Below, piece after piece: positions 1-9,201 of a stretch of DNA of 64,000 bases. Position 1 is the first letter of the stretch. Each line of letters starts with the position of its first letter. The position numbers and the translations under genes are program-made. Origin of the DNA: Luteolibacter ambystomatis. Its GTDB lineage: Bacteria > Verrucomicrobiota > Verrucomicrobiia > Verrucomicrobiales > Akkermansiaceae. The stretch lies in the NCBI RefSeq assembly GCF_018137965.1, contig NZ_CP073100.1, positions 3,049,754-3,113,753 of the forward strand, written 5' to 3'. The notes below the pieces were generated by a model. It saw only the letters and a program-made list of their open reading frames with translations, searched no databases and was not told the origin of the DNA.

Positions 1-117
1 CAGGGTCGCGTAATCGGCCGCCGATGCGGAAGCGGCGGAAAGCAGCAGCATGCAAAACAAGTTCCAGATCATGACGAATGGCTTGGACCCTGCATGCCAT
101 TTCATGCGGGAGTCCAT
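1..117 (-). CDS. Secreted protein of unknown function, N-terminal fragment
   Basis: Only the first 39 codons lie in the window; the gene runs off the left edge. The reading begins with an ATG at 117, preceded on the minus strand by a purine-rich AGGAAGGGGG that looks like a good ribosome binding site about six bases upstream, which is unusual for this window. The peptide has a hydrophobic core (FVMIWNLFCMLLLSAASASA) and an Ala-rich cleavage region followed by AADYATL, so it is a likely Sec signal peptide. Starts at 105 or 72 are also possible. It lies 47 bases downstream of the GH97 gene in the same direction and is probably co-transcribed with it, suggesting a role in the same carbohydrate-related secreted set. 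The mature part is not visible, so no function can be given. Confidence 0.6.
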   Translation of the reverse strand, partial: MDSRMKWHAGSKPFVMIWNLFCMLLLSAASASAADYATL

Positions 118-164
118 CGGAAACCCCCTTCCTGCAACGTTTGTTCAGGCTCCGCCGCAACCTC

Positions 165-3100
165 TCATGGCACCGCGATGCGGAAAAACATCTTCCCGGC
201 CGGTGGTTGCTCCAAGGACACATCCACGGTCGAGACTCCATTGGCATCGCGCGCACCCTCGTTGAACGCAGCACCGAATTGTCCGCTCACGAGAGACTGC
301 CAATCGTCCAGCGTGGTCGAATACTGGACCTGCGGTTGCAGGAAAGGTCCTGTAGCGCTCAATCGGTAGGAGTATCTCAGACCGTTCACATCCATGGTGA
401 GTGTCGGCAGTTTCGTGCTGTCATCGCGCACCAGCGGATTCGTGCCCAACACGCATTCGATCGCATTCGGAATGCCATCGCCATCCGGATCATCATCGGT
501 TCCGGCGGAAGCGATCGGAATGCCTTTGAGAGCCACCCATTGTCCATAGGGGTCCGCAGGGAAATACTCCACGATGAGCTCCGGGTGCCAATCCGCATTC
601 GTATGATCACTGCTGGCGAATTGCCACTGGGGCGCGCCTGTATAGGGAGCGCCATAGGTCAACAGCAACCCTGCGTTGCCACTGCCACCGCCCGCGATCC
701 ATGAATCAACGATCTTCGTGAGCGAGTCGCGGGTGGACACTCCGCTGGGTGCTGACAACGGGATTTCAATCCATGCGCCCACCGGTGCGATGGATGAATC
801 GAGGGTGGCGGACCCGAGCTGGGCATAGCAATCGGTGGCCGTGCGTGCGCCCGCGGTTCCTCCCAGCCAGGCCCCGGCAGTGGACGCGGCATGGTTCCAG
901 CACGACGTGCCGGACACCGCGGCCCCGTTCGCACTTCCCTCAACCCATCCGGAATTTCCTTCCCGCTCCAACTGGACACCCACCTGACAACTGGCGGATA
1001 GATCCGTCACCGCCGCCACGCGCAGGCGGAGTGTCATCGATTTGATGGAAGCATACCTTCCTCCCAGCACGGACAGATCGAACCTCGTCAATCCGGAGCG
1101 CACCTTGCCGCTGCCGAGCACGCCAACCAGGAGCGTGTCGCGTCCACCGTAGTTGTTGCCGGGAGTCTCCTGAACCAAGGAGGTATCCTGCACGCCCTGA
1201 TAGTTGCTCAGGTGGACGAGACCGTCCGAGGAACCGGGAGACGTCCCTTTCTTGAAGATCATCGAACTGAGAGGCGGAGTCGGTGGTACCACTTCCCGCA
1301 GCCCGTTTTCGGTGAGGATCACGGTGAAGCCATTCCCCGCTGCGACACTCCGAACCAGCGTGGCGCCCGCATCGACATCGAGCATGTCGATCGCCACCTG
1401 CGTGGTGGTCGCGACGGAGCCATCATCCCGGAACACCTCCGCACGATACGCCTTGGTGGAATCGAGAAAGGTCAGTGGCACTTGGAACGTACGCGCCGTA
1501 TTGCCATTCAGACCCGCGAGAAACCATGTCGTCCCCTTGCGCCGTGCCACCGTCACGTGTGTGTCCGGATGCCCATCGAGAATCCGGCTTTCATCCCAGG
1601 TCGTCGGCAGGCGATCGAAGAACGATAGTTCCGGCACCTCCTGCAATACGGACACTCCTCCTCCGGCACCCGCACTCCCGGGCGAACCAGCCGGACGGTC
1701 ATACCAGTAGAGCGTTTGCCACGGACTGAAGATGCAAACGGACTTCGCCAGTTGGGACGCATGCGAACCCATCGTGGCCACCCGGCTGGCAAAATAGCAG
1801 TTGGTCTGGTCCGATGCCCCTGCGAGACAGCGGGTGAAGAGACTCTTGAGCGCGTCCGCGTTCTTCGGGGTTTCTTCATCACCACGGATACCTTCCTGGG
1901 TGAGAAGATTCGGCCACGTGCGCGACACGCCGGTGGGGCGGTATTCGTCGTGGATGTCCACAATGAGGTGATGGTCCGCGCATTTCGCCACCGCGTTGTG
2001 AAGCCAGGTGGTGTTCGATTGGGAGCCCACATTGACGAAACCGAACTTCATGCCCGCCACGCCCCACGACTCGTAGAGCGGCAGGATCTGGTCGAGCTGC
2101 CGGGTGAGGGCGATCTGGTTGACGTAGAGAATCACGCCGACGCCTTTCTGTTTTCCGTAGGCGATCACCGCCGGCAGATCGAGCGGTCCGGGCGAACGCG
2201 CCGGGTCCACGTTCACCGTCGTCGCATCCGATGAGGATGAATTCTCCGGCCCGTACCATCCGGCATCGAAGAGGATGTATCGCAGGTCATGCGCGGCGGC
2301 GAAGTCGATGCAAGCCAGGCCGCCCTGCGTGGTGAGCGTGACCTCGCGGAGCACCTTTCCTGGCTGGATCCACGAGGTGTCCGCCACCTTGGACGGCTCG
2401 TTCAGGTTCAGCATGAACGCGCTGTCCTGAAGCAACGCCGCGGGAGAAGACCCGACCCGCACGTAACGCCATGGACTGGTGAACAAACCCGTGAATGCCT
2501 CACTGCTGGATAGCGAAGCGGAAAGGGTCGAGGTGCCGGTGCGCGTGAACTTCATCCTCGCACCATCGACCAAACCGGCCTCCCCCAGCGAGGCGTAGAG
2601 GTCGGACGCGAGCTGCGCGAGCACCGGACGATCCAGCGAACCGCTGGCCACGGAAAGCGATTGCTTCGAGATCGTCCCCTGCGCGGAGGTGGAGGTCCAC
2701 ACCACGGTGGAGGATGGCATCGGAAACGTGGACTTCTCCGAGGCTACCGTGCCACTGCCGGAGATCAGATAGCGCCACGCGATCCCCGTGTCATACGCCC
2801 TCACCTGGATCTTTGCATCGGGTTGTCCCGTCACTGACGGAACAATCGAGAGTGTCTCCTGCCGGCAGCGATCCCGCACGTTCATCTCTTCCCCGAAAGG
2901 ATTCGACCACGTGAGATCCACATCCGCTGCCTGGACATCTCCCAGTGCCCCTTGGGATGCTACGATGCCAATCGTACTTCCCAGATCCAACCCGAAGGTT
3001 CCGCGTGTGACCACCACACGACCTGCGGAGGTCACGCTATGGAGCAAGGCTCCGGTAGTGGTATCCCGCTCCAATGTGAACACCACACCTCCTCCGGGGC

Positions 3101-3188
3101 TGGCGATGGTGCGCTCGGTCACGAACGCACCGCATGCTGATGCAGCGGCAGCCATCCATGCGAAGATGATGAGGGAGCCTTTTGACAT
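165..3188 (-). CDS. GH97-family glycoside hydrolase with DNRLRE-type and C-terminal anchoring modules
   Basis: A secreted protein of about 1007 aa. The ATG at 3188 was chosen because it begins a clear signal peptide (MSKGSLIIFAWMAAAASACG); in-frame sequence further upstream is unlike a protein start. Residues about 25-280 match the N-terminal beta-sandwich and about 285-640 the barrel of GH97 (SusB family, alpha-glucosidases and alpha-galactosidases): YILFDAGWYG, GMKFGFVNVGSQ, VDIHDEYRPTG and LTQEGIRGDEE are visible. The position where retaining GH97 enzymes carry a nucleophilic Asp reads Gly (KFGF), as I recall for the inverting branch, and an EGIRGDE glutamate is kept. About residues 670-880 resemble a DNRLRE/CBM96-like beta domain (NNYGGRDTLLVG, RFDLS). 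The tail has a DDDPDGDGIPNAIE calcium-type stretch and ends FFRIAVP, a module shared with the PATR proteins here. Substrate is not predictable; starch-type or galactosidic glycans are likely. It lies downstream of a PATR gene. Confidence 0.85.
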   Translation of the reverse strand: MSKGSLIIFAWMAAAASACGAFVTERTIASPGGGVVFTLERDTTTGALLHSVTSAGRVVVTRGTFGLDLGSTIGIVASQGALGDVQAADVDLTWSNPFGEEMNVRDRCRQETLSIVPSVTGQPDAKIQVRAYDTGIAWRYLISGSGTVASEKSTFPMPSSTVVWTSTSAQGTISKQSLSVASGSLDRPVLAQLASDLYASLGEAGLVDGARMKFTRTGTSTLSASLSSSEAFTGLFTSPWRYVRVGSSPAALLQDSAFMLNLNEPSKVADTSWIQPGKVLREVTLTTQGGLACIDFAAAHDLRYILFDAGWYGPENSSSSDATTVNVDPARSPGPLDLPAVIAYGKQKGVGVILYVNQIALTRQLDQILPLYESWGVAGMKFGFVNVGSQSNTTWLHNAVAKCADHHLIVDIHDEYRPTGVSRTWPNLLTQEGIRGDEETPKNADALKSLFTRCLAGASDQTNCYFASRVATMGSHASQLAKSVCIFSPWQTLYWYDRPAGSPGSAGAGGGVSVLQEVPELSFFDRLPTTWDESRILDGHPDTHVTVARRKGTTWFLAGLNGNTARTFQVPLTFLDSTKAYRAEVFRDDGSVATTTQVAIDMLDVDAGATLVRSVAAGNGFTVILTENGLREVVPPTPPLSSMIFKKGTSPGSSDGLVHLSNYQGVQDTSLVQETPGNNYGGRDTLLVGVLGSGKVRSGLTRFDLSVLGGRYASIKSMTLRLRVAAVTDLSASCQVGVQLEREGNSGWVEGSANGAAVSGTSCWNHAASTAGAWLGGTAGARTATDCYAQLGSATLDSSIAPVGAWIEIPLSAPSGVSTRDSLTKIVDSWIAGGGSGNAGLLLTYGAPYTGAPQWQFASSDHTNADWHPELIVEYFPADPYGQWVALKGIPIASAGTDDDPDGDGIPNAIECVLGTNPLVRDDSTKLPTLTMDVNGLRYSYRLSATGPFLQPQVQYSTTLDDWQSLVSGQFGAAFNEGARDANGVSTVDVSLEQPPAGKMFFRIAVP

Positions 3189-3265
3189 GAGGATCGGTTG
3201 CTTGGAATGGCGGAACCCAATGGCATCCCGCGCGGGAGCCGCGGCGGAGCCACACCTTGGGAAAA

Positions 3266-3291
3266 CCGCTCCAGAGCGAACTCTGGAGCGG
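3266..3291 (-). terminator. Intrinsic terminator after the first PATR gene
   Basis: A perfect 11-bp stem (CCGCTCCAGAG, 3266-3276, with CTCTGGAGCGG, 3281-3291) encloses a CGAA loop. Reading the minus strand it is followed by TTTTCCC. It lies 43 bases past the stop of the PATR gene and before the GH97 start, so it should end or attenuate transcription between them. Confidence 0.7.
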
Positions 3292-3334
3292 CTCACATTG
3301 CATCTATTTACCCACGGAAACGAATTTCAGGGCT

Positions 3335-6307
3335 TCATTCGGTTACCTTGGCCCGGATGAAGATCTTCACATTTGCAGCCGGATCAGAACCGGGAATGTA
3401 GAAGGAACGATAGGTCCAGCCGCCGGGCAACGGCTTGTCCGCAGCCAGAGTGCCCTGCACCGCAGCCACATCCGCCGGATTGGTGACCTCGTTCACATCG
3501 ATGAAATTGCCGGTCCAATTGGTCACATCAACAGAACCCTGGATGTGATAGGTCACACCATCCTGGGCGGTGGAGACCAGTTCGTCCGGCCCCAAATCGG
3601 GGAAGCTTGCGCCCGTCCGCACCGGCATGGTGAGGGTCAGCGCGTTCAGCCCGCCCACCGCAGCCACCTTGGTCACGATCCGGCCGTCATTCGCTCCTGA
3701 CAGCGGATCACCATCGAACGCGAACTCATGGAGGTTGTTGTGACCATCGTGGTCCGGATCCTGCACCGGACCGTTGCTGGTGCCATCGAGACCTTTCGAA
3801 TTGGCCCATGCGATGTAATAGCTGCTTGCGCCCGTGGACTCGAGGGTCACCGCCTGGCCGTCGTGATAGCGGATGATGAAGTTGTTGATGCCGATGGCGA
3901 CCGGAGCGTTTTCCGCAAGGCCGTTGAAGGTGCCGGTGAGCGTGCCGGTGTAGGCGATCAGGGTCAGCTTCGTGCCGACCGGAACAGCCCCGGCCGTGAC
4001 GGCCCGGTCGGAGAGGCCGAGCGTTCCGCCGAGCGTCACGTCTCCATTCACGGAGATGAGATCCGAGCCGACGGGACCGGAAGTATCAATCTCAGACGCC
4101 AGCACGGCCCCGGCGGGAAGGGTCAGCGCACCGGTGGTCAATACTCCGATCGCACCATTCCCCGGGGCAAGGGTGCTGCCGGATTCCAACGTCACCGCGC
4201 CGATGGTACCGGTGCCACCCAAGATGGTGGTCGAATGGACCACGGTCGTCCCGGTGCCAGTGGCCAAGCCGGTGGTATTGTTTGCGAGCAAGGTTCCTCC
4301 GGAAACATCGGTGTTGCCGCTGTAGGTATTGGCTCCGGAGAGAATCAACGTGCCGGTGCCAGCCTTGCCCAGGCCGCCGGTTCCAGAAAGGATGCCGCTC
4401 AAGGTGATGGTGTGGGCGGTTGAAGCGGACAGGTTGCCGTTGGTCCCTGTGAGATTCATTGGCAGCGATGAACTCCATGAAGCACTGGATGACAGGGTGC
4501 CGCCACCCATGTTGAGCGTGGCGGTGCCGCTCCCTTTGCTGATGCCGCCGCTGCCGACCGACAGCGTGCCGCCGGTGAGGTTGAGGGTTCCGGCGGATGC
4601 GCTGTTATAGCCCAGCGCGATCTTTTTCACCGATGCCGTGCCTCCGGCCATGTTCCAAGCGGCGGCGGAGTTCTGCCCGATATAGACGGCTGCATTGCCA
4701 ACGGCCAACGTGCCACTGTTCATGTTGAAGGTGCCTGCGTCGCCGGCGTATTCCCCGATGACCAGGCCGCGGTCGGACGGCGTTCCGCCGGAGATTCCGT
4801 TCACGGTCAACGAGCCGCTGGTGAGGGTGAGCGTGCCGGTGCCGGTGTTGTCGAAATAGCCGAGCCCCACCCATCCACCGAATGTGATCTGGGCATTGTT
4901 CTTGATCTCCGCACTGCCGCCGCTGCCGACGTTGAAGCTGCGCGAAGCGGGTGCGGTGGCGGATGCATCCAGGCTTCCACCGTCAAAAACAAAGCTCCCT
5001 CCCTGAACGACGGTCTGGCCGGTATAGGTATTGCCGCCCGATAGCGTGAGTGTGCCCGCGCCGGTTTTACCAAGCCCAAACGCACCACTGCCGGTTCCCG
5101 TGCTGTTGGCGAGGTTGGCCAGTCCGATCGCATTGCCGGTACCAATGTTCACGCGCAGCGTGGCTCCCGCCCGCAGCCCGTTGTTGTTGATGTTGGTGGT
5201 TAGATTCGCAATCAGCGTGGCGACCTGGCTTTCGCTGAACTCACCAATTCCGCCTGCATTCAGGGCCAGGGTGGCGCCACTGTTCGCGGCAATGTTTTCC
5301 TTGGTCCACGAGCCAACGCTGCCGCCATAGAGCGAGGCCGCGGTGGTGAAGGTGATCGTCCCGGCGGTGATCTGCCACTTGCCGGCGCTGGCGGCAGTGG
5401 TTTGGACGGTGGTCAGGGTAGCGGCCGTCCCCGTGCTTTCGTAGGTGCCGGTGTAGCCGGACATATCTCCCGAAAAGCGGACTTCGGAGGTGGCCGATCC
5501 GCTCGTGCTGGAATAGCGGGTCAGATTGGAAGAACCGGTGATTGCTCCAGTCAGATCGAGCGTCTGGAGCCCTGAGGTCACCGCACTGGTGGAGATCCCA
5601 CTGGCGGAGGCCACTTCCACCGCACGCGTATTGGTGGTCGTGCCCGCTCCTCCGCCGCTGACAAACAACGATCCGCCCTTGAGGATAATCCGGTTTGAAG
5701 CCACCCCGCACCCCGAGCCTGCCGCAAAGTTGCCGCTGAGGACCGTCACATCTCCTGTGAAGTCATTGGTCTGGTTGGTGAGATTCAGACGCCCCGTACT
5801 TCCCGGCGTGGTGATGTTGCTGCCATGTTTGATAATCAGCCCGCCTGTGATGGCACCGGTGATCTTCTGGGCGATGGTCGAATTGGAGGAGCCGGAGCCA
5901 TCGATCCCTGGATTCGCCGCCTCATTGTAGCTACCGGAAAACTTGATCGTGTTGATGGCATCGGAAGTCGAACCGAGCGTATAGGCCCCCGACGTGTTGC
6001 CACCGATAAACCGGATCTGGTTGACCTCCACGCCGCCGTTGACCGTGACCGTCTTGCTTCCGGAGATGGTTCCGCCGAACACCGCATTGTCGAGGCTGGC
6101 ATTGTTCCAGGCGACATGGGCCAGGCCGCTGCCTTGGTCCCAGTTCACGACGGTCGTGTTCCAGTTACCCGTGTTATAGGTGGAGGCCCCATCACCGTTG
6201 GTGGCGATATCGGTGGTGCCTCCGTCCCAGAAGCGGTCGGCGGCGGCGGAGTGGAAGATGGGAACGATGGCGAAGACAATGAGACTCGGGAGGGAGGGGA
6301 TTTTCAT
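3335..6307 (-). CDS. Autotransporter-associated beta-strand (PATR) repeat protein
   Basis: A large secreted protein of about 990 aa. The ATG at 6307 begins a signal peptide (MKIPSLPSLIVFAIVPIFHS, then AAADRFWDGG); no clear ribosome binding site precedes it. The body is Gly/Thr/Ser/Asn rich and carries PATR-type beta-helix units such as GAGTLTLSGGNTYTGQTVV and GTGTLILSGANTYSGNTDV. There is no C-terminal autotransporter beta-barrel, so it is not a classical type V passenger. The last ~150 residues form a module with DPDHDGHNNLHEFAF, a Trp region (VDVTNWTG) and the end KIFIRAKVTE, also seen at the ends of the other large secreted proteins in this window. The likely role is a surface or matrix beta-helical protein; a polysaccharide-binding function is only a guess. 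It is divergent from a sigma factor gene across a 218-bp region with an inverted motif. Confidence 0.85.
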   Translation of the reverse strand: MKIPSLPSLIVFAIVPIFHSAAADRFWDGGTTDIATNGDGASTYNTGNWNTTVVNWDQGSGLAHVAWNNASLDNAVFGGTISGSKTVTVNGGVEVNQIRFIGGNTSGAYTLGSTSDAINTIKFSGSYNEAANPGIDGSGSSNSTIAQKITGAITGGLIIKHGSNITTPGSTGRLNLTNQTNDFTGDVTVLSGNFAAGSGCGVASNRIILKGGSLFVSGGGAGTTTNTRAVEVASASGISTSAVTSGLQTLDLTGAITGSSNLTRYSSTSGSATSEVRFSGDMSGYTGTYESTGTAATLTTVQTTAASAGKWQITAGTITFTTAASLYGGSVGSWTKENIAANSGATLALNAGGIGEFSESQVATLIANLTTNINNNGLRAGATLRVNIGTGNAIGLANLANSTGTGSGAFGLGKTGAGTLTLSGGNTYTGQTVVQGGSFVFDGGSLDASATAPASRSFNVGSGGSAEIKNNAQITFGGWVGLGYFDNTGTGTLTLTSGSLTVNGISGGTPSDRGLVIGEYAGDAGTFNMNSGTLAVGNAAVYIGQNSAAAWNMAGGTASVKKIALGYNSASAGTLNLTGGTLSVGSGGISKGSGTATLNMGGGTLSSSASWSSSLPMNLTGTNGNLSASTAHTITLSGILSGTGGLGKAGTGTLILSGANTYSGNTDVSGGTLLANNTTGLATGTGTTVVHSTTILGGTGTIGAVTLESGSTLAPGNGAIGVLTTGALTLPAGAVLASEIDTSGPVGSDLISVNGDVTLGGTLGLSDRAVTAGAVPVGTKLTLIAYTGTLTGTFNGLAENAPVAIGINNFIIRYHDGQAVTLESTGASSYYIAWANSKGLDGTSNGPVQDPDHDGHNNLHEFAFDGDPLSGANDGRIVTKVAAVGGLNALTLTMPVRTGASFPDLGPDELVSTAQDGVTYHIQGSVDVTNWTGNFIDVNEVTNPADVAAVQGTLAADKPLPGGWTYRSFYIPGSDPAANVKIFIRAKVTE

Positions 6308-6371
6308 GGTAATGCATCCGATGTTCACACCGGATGCTCTGGGGCCTCCTCGGCCCGCGATTCCTCCGGTT

Positions 6372-6484
6372 ATCGGGCATAAGCACCAAGCACCCGTTTT
6401 CGCGGAAAAATTGCCCGCCATTCCCACTTTCGAAAAAATCGGGAAAAAATCGCGAGATCCGTCACACTCGCGCTTATGCCCGAT
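6372..6484. promoter_or_regulatory. Perfect 13-bp inverted motif in the divergent PATR/sigma promoter region
   Basis: ATCGGGCATAAGC at 6372-6384 is repeated exactly as its reverse complement GCTTATGCCCGAT at 6472-6484. The two copies are 100 bases apart; one lies 65 bases upstream of the PATR start (6307), the other 42 bases upstream of the sigma factor start (6526). Between them lies an A-rich stretch with two near-direct AAAAAATCG units. The arrangement suits one site for each divergent promoter. Part of the motif (TTATCGGGCA) recurs upstream of the PATR gene at 39341. The binding factor is unknown. Confidence 0.5.
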
Positions 6485-6525
6485 GGGAACATCCCGCAAA
6501 TCCCTCCCCAACCCCATCTCCGGCC

Positions 6526-7062
6526 ATGAAAGCAGAAACCGATGAAGGAAACCGGGAATTCCTGTCCAGGCTGCTGCCCAATCAGAAATCGATCCGGAAT
6601 TTCATCTACAGCCTCCATCCCCACTCGGAGGACCTGGACGACATCATGCAGGACACGGTCATGAGTCTGTGGGAGAAATTCGACACCTTTGAACTGGACC
6701 GGGAATTCCTGCCATGGGCGAACCGCCTCGCCTATTTCGAGGTCCTCCGTTTCCGCAAGAAACGCAGCCGCGACCGGCTGGTCTTCTCCGACCAAATGGT
6801 CGAGCAACTCTGGGAGGATGCGCCATCGCCGAATGATACGGAAGCCGTCCGACAGGCTCTGGATGCCTGCCTGTGCAAGCTCGACGGCCGCGCCCGCGAG
6901 GTGGTGGAGGCACGCTATGCCCGTGGCGCATCGATCGCCACGCTGGCCAAAATGCGCCGCGAATCCGTCCACCAGCTCTACCGCATCCTGGAAAAAGTCC
7001 GTCTCGCGCTGGTGAGCTGCGTGCAGCGCCGGCTGGCTGCGGAAGGCAACCCTTTCTCCTGA
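6526..7062 (+). CDS. Sigma-70 family RNA polymerase sigma factor (Rhodopirellula/Verrucomicrobium type)
   Basis: A 178-aa ECF-like sigma factor. The ATG at 6526 gives MKAETDEGNREFLSRLLPNQ, the usual start for this family. Region 2 is seen as DIMQDTVMSLWEKF, followed by FLPWANRLAYFEVLRFRKK, and region 4 as a helix-turn-helix in LDGRAREVVEARYARGASI and the following residues. The length fits the short sigma factors common in Planctomycetes and Verrucomicrobia. The next gene starts six bases after its stop and encodes a FecR/LamG membrane protein, the usual partner (putative anti-sigma) of these factors. It is divergent from a PATR gene and may control it and the GH97 gene; that link is inferred from position and the shared inverted motif. 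Confidence 0.9.
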   Translation: MKAETDEGNREFLSRLLPNQKSIRNFIYSLHPHSEDLDDIMQDTVMSLWEKFDTFELDREFLPWANRLAYFEVLRFRKKRSRDRLVFSDQMVEQLWEDAPSPNDTEAVRQALDACLCKLDGRAREVVEARYARGASIATLAKMRRESVHQLYRILEKVRLALVSCVQRRLAAEGNPFS

Positions 7063-7067
7063 ACCAT

Positions 7068-8660
7068 ATGGGCCGCTACCAGCCATCCACCCGTCTCAAC
7101 CTTCTCCTGTCCCGTTTGACGGACGGACTGCTCCATCCCGACGAAGCCCGGGAGCTGGAGGAAATTCTGCAAAAGGATGCCGGAGCCCGGACCTACTACC
7201 GCTTTTTCGCCTCGGTCCATCTGGAGCTGGAGGACCATGAACGTCTGGCCGCGCCAATGGTGATCCAGCCTCGCCCGATCTGGCAGCGTCCGGCATGGCT
7301 GGCGGTCGCCGCGACTGCAATGCTGGCAGCGGGCCTGGCGTGGTGGCAGATCACCAAGCCCCGGCCGCCCGGCCCGGCCATCCCCGGCGTTTCCGTCCAC
7401 CCCACGATGGCGGTGATCTCCGCATCGAAAAACGTGGCTTGGAACCAGCCGATGGTTGCGGAAACAGGCACTCCCTTGCAGGCTGGCACCATCCGGCTGG
7501 ATGCCGGAGAACTTTCCCTCTCACTCGATGGAGGCTCCGAAGTGGCGGTACGCGCTCCGGTGGAATTCGAACTACTAGAGAAATCGGAGTTCGCCCTGCG
7601 CCGTGGCCAGGCCGCCTTCCGGATGAACGGGCAGCTCATCGTCCATCTGCCCCATGCCGCGGTGGTGAACAACAACGGCGAGTTTTCCGCAAACGTGGCG
7701 GAAGATGGCACGGCGGATGTCCGCTCCTTTCAGGAGAGTGTGACAGTCTCCACCACGGAGGACCGCCGGCGCAGCCGTGAGGAGTTCCTGCTGGGCAGCG
7801 GCCAGTCACTCCATGTCACCGACAAACTGGCGGTCACCGCGCTGGCTGCGGACCAGTTTCTCCGCCTGCCGGCTCCGGCTCCCATCGGATATTCCCTCGC
7901 CGGAGAGTCATACGCCAAAGCCGTGCGGGAGTCGTCCCCCCTCCACTACTGGAGATTCCAGACGATGGACGAAAAGCGGCAGATCGCGGATGAAACCGGC
8001 GGCACTCCCCTCCTGCTCAAAAAGAATCCGCGGATCGAAGGCAGCGCCGGACGTGGCTACCTGTATCTGGATGCGGCGGGCAGCGCCGGATTCGCCACCA
8101 CCGAGGCTCCCCTCAAGGGACTGGACACCTCGACCGGACGCAGCATCGAATGCCTGCTCTTCCCGGGCAGCGACCAATATCTCACCGCCGTTTCGCTGGA
8201 AACCGCGGACCCTGCTTTTCCGCTTCCCGCCCCGGGAGCGAAAATGCACCACGCGCCGCAACTGTTCGCGCTCGAACGGATGAAGCGGAATGGCGAAAAC
8301 ATCGGCCACGTCCACCCGGACTATGCGCTCCGCAGCATGTTCCGCTCGCCGCCGGGTTACAAGGGAGGCACGAACACCTACTCCCGCGAATCCCATTTGT
8401 TCTACCGCTGGATTCATGTGGTGGCCACCGCGGATGCAGGACGGATCCAACTCTATGTCAACGGCCGGCTCTCGGACCAAAGCCCTGCCGGCATCGGCTT
8501 CAACAACCTCAACATCCGGCCGATCATCGGCAACCTGCAGCCCGATCCCCGCGACGAACAACGCCAGTGGATCGGCGGTATCGATGAAGTCGCCCTCTAT
8601 GGCAAAATCCTCACTCCCGAGGAGGTTGAGCACCATTTCGAAGCGCTGAAACAGCCATAA
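7068..8660 (+). CDS. FecR-like membrane protein with C-terminal LamG domain, putative anti-sigma factor
   Basis: A protein of about 530 aa starting at the ATG at 7068, five bases after the sigma factor stop, so the two are translationally coupled. The N-terminal ~75 residues (LNLLLSRLTDGLLHPDEARELEE) form a cytoplasmic part typical of the putative anti-sigma partner. One transmembrane helix follows at about residues 80-98 (AWLAVAATAMLAAGLAWW). Residues about 135-260 look FecR-like (GSEVAVRAPVEFELL, HAAVVNNNGEFSANV). Residues about 345-530 form a LamG/concanavalin-like domain (WIHVVATADAGRIQLYVNGR and, later, GGIDEVALYGKILTPEEVEHH). By family knowledge this would sequester the sigma factor and sense an outside ligand, possibly a glycan through LamG. 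The ligand is unknown. Confidence 0.85.
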   Translation: MGRYQPSTRLNLLLSRLTDGLLHPDEARELEEILQKDAGARTYYRFFASVHLELEDHERLAAPMVIQPRPIWQRPAWLAVAATAMLAAGLAWWQITKPRPPGPAIPGVSVHPTMAVISASKNVAWNQPMVAETGTPLQAGTIRLDAGELSLSLDGGSEVAVRAPVEFELLEKSEFALRRGQAAFRMNGQLIVHLPHAAVVNNNGEFSANVAEDGTADVRSFQESVTVSTTEDRRRSREEFLLGSGQSLHVTDKLAVTALAADQFLRLPAPAPIGYSLAGESYAKAVRESSPLHYWRFQTMDEKRQIADETGGTPLLLKKNPRIEGSAGRGYLYLDAAGSAGFATTEAPLKGLDTSTGRSIECLLFPGSDQYLTAVSLETADPAFPLPAPGAKMHHAPQLFALERMKRNGENIGHVHPDYALRSMFRSPPGYKGGTNTYSRESHLFYRWIHVVATADAGRIQLYVNGRLSDQSPAGIGFNNLNIRPIIGNLQPDPRDEQRQWIGGIDEVALYGKILTPEEVEHHFEALKQP

Positions 8661-8675
8661 CGATCCCCGGGGCCG

Positions 8676-9062
8676 TCATGCCCAGTCGGGCACCCGGAGC
8701 TGGAACTCCGGAATGCGGGCGAAGACCCACTCGCCCCCGGCTGTTTCGCCGAAAAAGGCTCCCTCCACCCGCGCACCCAACTTGGTGACATGGTAGCTGT
8801 TGTAGGAAAAATCCTCGCCCGGAGCGAGTACCGGCATCTGGCCGATCACCCCATCCCCCTCCACCACGGTGACCTCACCGTCGTTTTCCCGGACCACCCA
8901 TTTGCGACCGCGGATCGTGACCTGTTCGGTGGAGCGGTTGCGGATCGAGATGAAGTACACGAACGGGTGCGGCTTGTCCTGCGGAGCCTCCAGGCTCGGC
9001 ATGTAGAGGACGTCATCCACCTTGACGCTCAGGCCTTGCAGTTCGCGGATCGTTCCCGGCAT
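8676..9062 (-). CDS. apaG: ApaG-family protein (DUF525)
   Basis: A 128-aa single-domain protein matching ApaG in length and sequence: VYFISIRNRSTEQVTIRGRK, then VVEGDGVIGQMPVLAPGEDF and FSYNSYHVT, which is the Gly-rich core of the fibronectin-III-like fold. ApaG is linked to Co/Mg sensitivity in enterobacteria and its biochemical role is unsettled; some F-box proteins carry the same domain. The ATG at 9062 has no alternative nearby. It is convergent with the anti-sigma gene (15 bases) and divergent from thiD. Confidence 0.9.
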   Translation of the reverse strand: MPGTIRELQGLSVKVDDVLYMPSLEAPQDKPHPFVYFISIRNRSTEQVTIRGRKWVVRENDGEVTVVEGDGVIGQMPVLAPGEDFSYNSYHVTKLGARVEGAFFGETAGGEWVFARIPEFQLRVPDWA

Positions 9063-9201
9063 GGGAAGAACACCATCCCGCCTCTAACGCCTCCTGCCAA
9101 GTGGGAAACCGCAATCTTTCATAAATCGTCAAAAAACGTCCTCCCCCTCCCCCACGCAATGCGTCTTGCATGAAGTCCGCTCCATCCGGGATGGTCGCGC
9201 C

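Noticed and set aside
9063-9201. TPP riboswitch upstream of thiD
   Set aside because: The conserved CTGAGA core and the expected helices are not found in the 139 bases before the start.
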